Shown piece after piece: positions 6,387 to 7,767 of a stretch of DNA of 7,767 bases. The first letter of the stretch is position 1. Every line of letters starts with the position of its first letter. The position numbers and the translations under genes are program-made. The notes beneath the pieces are model-generated. The model did not search any database. It saw nothing but the letters and a program-made list of their open reading frames with translations, and had not been told where the DNA came from. The DNA comes from Selenomonadaceae bacterium (lineage in GTDB: Bacteria > Bacillota > Negativicutes > Selenomonadales > Selenomonadaceae): assembly GCA_017445435.1 (NCBI GenBank), contig JAFSUE010000007.1:1-7767 (forward strand). Reading direction: 5' to 3'.

Positions 6387-6421
6387 CTACTCACTACTAA
6401 CTACTGACTACTCACTAAATT
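6387..6421. repeat. Seven-base tandem repeat array C2, a second heptamer family
   Basis: Four ungapped units of the form CTACTNA (CTACTCA twice, CTACTAA, CTACTGA) and a fading fifth fill the space between array C1 and the gpsA stop. The sequence family differs from C1, but the seven-base period is the same. No promoter is visible inside it. Confidence 0.8.
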
Positions 6422-6423
6422 TA

Positions 6424-7392
6424 TCATTCTTCCTTTGTCGAACGTAAAAATAATTTTGTTAATTCCTCCTTCGGATCAGCATTTTCATATAAAATTTTAT
6501 AAACTGATTCGCTTATCGGCAATTCGACAGCTACGGACTTTGCAAGTTGAATCAGCGCGGCAACCGTTTCGACGCCTTCAGCAAGTTTATCAAAACTTTT
6601 ACGTTGTACGAACTCTTCACCGAATCTCCGATTGTGACTGTGTGCAGAAAATAACGTCGCTTCATAGTCGCCCAAGTGACTAAGACCGTACACCGTCATT
6701 TTGTCGCCACCCAATGCACCAATCAGCCGTGAAAGTTCAGCCGTACCACGTGCCATTAACGCACCTTTCAAGCTGGAGTAGTTCAAGCCGTCCAACATTC
6801 CCGCCGCTAATCCTACGACGTTTTTAGCCGCCGCGCCTATTTCCGTGCCGAGTAAATCTTTTCCGTAGTAAAAGCGAATCAATGGACTTTTAAAAATTTC
6901 TACAAGCCGTCGCGTTAATTTTTCATTCAACGAACTCATTACCATACAATTCGGAATTTCATTCAAAAAATCCTGCACGTGACCAGGTCCAACCCATACA
7001 GCAATTTTTTCCCGCGCAGAAATATTTTCTTCGGCAAAAACTTCCGTCAGACGTTTACCAGTGCCGCGTTCAAGCCCTTTCATACACAGCACAAAAATTT
7101 TTTCGCCTAAATTATTTTTCGTCGTAAAATTTATTTCCTTAACAAGTCCGCGCAGATTTTGTGAACCGACGGAAATTATTATCACGTCAGCAAAATTTAA
7201 AACGTCGCCAAGATTTTTTGTCAACTGAACATTGGCGGGAAGTTTTAAATATTCATTGCTACCAGTAAGTTCAAGTCGCCGCATATTCGCTGAACCTTCG
7301 CGTCCGTACAATTTGACTTCGTGACCAATTCGGCTAGCGTACCAAGCGTGAAAACTCCCCCAGCGTCCGCAACCGATAATTCCAATTTTCAT
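6424..7392 (-). CDS. gpsA: NAD(P)-dependent glycerol-3-phosphate dehydrogenase, divergent type
   Basis: GpsA reduces dihydroxyacetone phosphate to sn-glycerol 3-phosphate for phospholipid synthesis, in the cytoplasm. The 322-residue protein has the N-terminal nucleotide site G-C-G-R-W-G (7-12) and C-M-K-G-L-E-R-G (103-110). The catalytic Lys190 stands in E-I-G-A-A-A-K-N-V-V-G-L-A-A-G. A-L-M-A-R-G-T-A-E-L-S-R-L (211-223) and H-N-R-R-F-G (253-258) also fit. Several blocks depart from the textbook enzyme: G-P-G-H-V-Q-D-F in place of G-P-S-H-A-E-E-V, S-H-L-G-D-Y-E-A-T in place of A-G-L-G-D-L, and S-H-N-R where S-R-N-R is usual. The key Lys and Asp remain, so I expect activity. A related dehydrogenase with another phosphate substrate is possible. 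The only Shine-Dalgarno-like AGGA (7403-7406) lies ten bases before the ATG inside a heptamer array. Confidence 0.88.
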   Translation of the reverse strand: MKIGIIGCGRWGSFHAWYASRIGHEVKLYGREGSANMRRLELTGSNEYLKLPANVQLTKNLGDVLNFADVIIISVGSQNLRGLVKEINFTTKNNLGEKIFVLCMKGLERGTGKRLTEVFAEENISAREKIAVWVGPGHVQDFLNEIPNCMVMSSLNEKLTRRLVEIFKSPLIRFYYGKDLLGTEIGAAAKNVVGLAAGMLDGLNYSSLKGALMARGTAELSRLIGALGGDKMTVYGLSHLGDYEATLFSAHSHNRRFGEEFVQRKSFDKLAEGVETVAALIQLAKSVAVELPISESVYKILYENADPKEELTKLFLRSTKEE

Positions 7393-7393
7393 A

Positions 7394-7428
7394 ATTCTTA
7401 ATTCCTAATTCTAAATTCTTAATTCATT
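7394..7428. repeat. Seven-base tandem repeat array D (upstream of gpsA)
   Basis: Units of the ATTCTTA type (ATTCTTA twice, ATTCCTA, ATTCTAA, then ATTCATT) run without gaps from the gpsA start into the end of the next gene. They supply that gene's TGA stop (7424-7426) and the AGGA that serves as the gpsA ribosome site. Similar AATTCTA units occur at the start of array A. Confidence 0.75.
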
Positions 7429-7767
7429 TAAGCTGCCCGAGAAAAGGTTGTGGCGTAAACGTAATTTTTTCCGTCGCCAAAAATGCATTGACAAGGAAAA
7501 GTAATTCGGCGTCCATACCCCCCCCCTCACGGAATTTAATATTATTTTCAATTAAAAATTTCCGCTTGAAAAATTTTGTGCTGATAACGTTTTCAATACT
7601 TTTATTCGCCAGCGCTATAAGTTTTTGGTCATTGGGAATTTCAAACTCCGCGATGCCGTTTAAATTTTGTAAAGCCGCATCAACTTTCAAGGAAAATTTT
7701 TTATTTGGAATGCCGTTTATACTAATGTCGCCATTTTCGTTTTCCACAATATTTTTCGTCGAACAAA
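7424..7767 (-). CDS. Probable family 2 glycosyltransferase, C-terminal part (5' end outside the window)
   Basis: The frame is open from the right edge, past a GTG at 7747, to the TGA at 7424-7426. About 113 codons are seen, and the true start is most likely upstream of the window. The segment S-T-K-F-F-K-R-K-F-L-I-E-N-N-I-K-F-R-E-G, followed by M-D-A-E-L-L-F-L-V-N-A-F-L and I-T-F-T-P-Q-P-F, resembles the acceptor-side end of GT-A (GT2) glycosyltransferases. In those, a K-R-x-F-L-x-x-N-x-I-x-F-x-E-G stretch precedes an E-D or similar pair. Such enzymes build surface polysaccharides or lipopolysaccharide. Nine G residues in a row (7518-7526) encode the Gly run, and the present length keeps both sides in one frame. 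The catalytic D-x-D motif would be upstream and is not seen, so the call is moderate. Confidence 0.6.
   Translation of the reverse strand, partial: CSTKNIVENENGDISINGIPNKKFSLKVDAALQNLNGIAEFEIPNDQKLIALANKSIENVISTKFFKRKFLIENNIKFREGGGMDAELLFLVNAFLATEKITFTPQPFLGQLK
7518..7526 (-). repeat. Poly-G(9) tract inside the glycosyltransferase gene
   Basis: Nine C on the plus strand are nine G in the coding sequence, spanning the R-E-G-G-G-M-D segment. With eight G the frame would read a different tail ending at a TAG in array D. With ten G it would reach a TAA near the present end. Such tracts often change length by slipped-strand pairing. Confidence 0.85.

Noticed and set aside
6435..6683. Plus-strand frame inside gpsA
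   Set aside because: A shadow of gpsA with no recognisable domain.
3471..7428. CRISPR array or transposon ends at the repeat clusters
   Set aside because: Units are seven bases, contiguous and without spacers, so not CRISPR. No transposase or target-site duplication is visible near the inverted pair.
7424..7747. A complete 107-residue gene starting at the GTG at 7747
   Set aside because: The frame is open through the window edge, no ribosome site is seen before the GTG, and the similarity is to the end of a longer glycosyltransferase.

Overview
All genes in this window lie on the minus strand, so they are transcribed from right to left. The set looks like a moderately AT-rich bacterium with an outer membrane. 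My best guess is a Negativicutes (Selenomonas-like) anaerobe. The reasons are a periplasmic RND-type adaptor, which implies a diderm envelope, alongside a CarD regulator, a GpsA and a succinyl-CoA synthetase of Firmicutes-like appearance. The taxonomic call is an inference from gene content, not from a marker gene.

Reading in the direction of transcription, the right part (about 7767 to 3526) holds five genes. They are the 3' end of a probable family 2 glycosyltransferase with a nine-G tract, a divergent glycerol-3-phosphate dehydrogenase (gpsA), a CarD-family RNA polymerase-binding regulator, and sucC and sucD, which encode the two subunits of succinyl-CoA synthetase. A Rho-independent terminator at about 3398-3431 closes this run. 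sucC and sucD are clearly co-transcribed. No convincing promoter is visible between the genes upstream of them, so they may all be read through.

The left part (3386 to 1) is a second transcription unit. It starts at a strong promoter with a perfect TATAAT box at 3358-3363. It encodes an RND-type membrane-fusion protein, an HlyD-type adaptor of the kind used in NHLM/NHLP peptide (RiPP-like) export systems, and a FAD-dependent oxidoreductase with a twin-arginine signal that runs off the left edge. These three genes are tightly packed, with gaps of 2 and 19 bases. They suggest an envelope or export-linked function, but no ABC transporter, RND pump or precursor peptide lies inside the window.

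The most unusual structural feature is in the gaps between genes. Four of them carry short arrays of degenerate seven-base repeats (3471-3519, 5724-5758, 6348-6421, 7394-7428), like the STRR heptamers described from cyanobacteria. Two copies form a 34-base, near-perfect inverted pair around carD. The arrays supply a stop codon to the glycosyltransferase and the only Shine-Dalgarno-like sequence for gpsA. An excellent Shine-Dalgarno sequence between carD and sucC is left without a proper gene next to one of these arrays.
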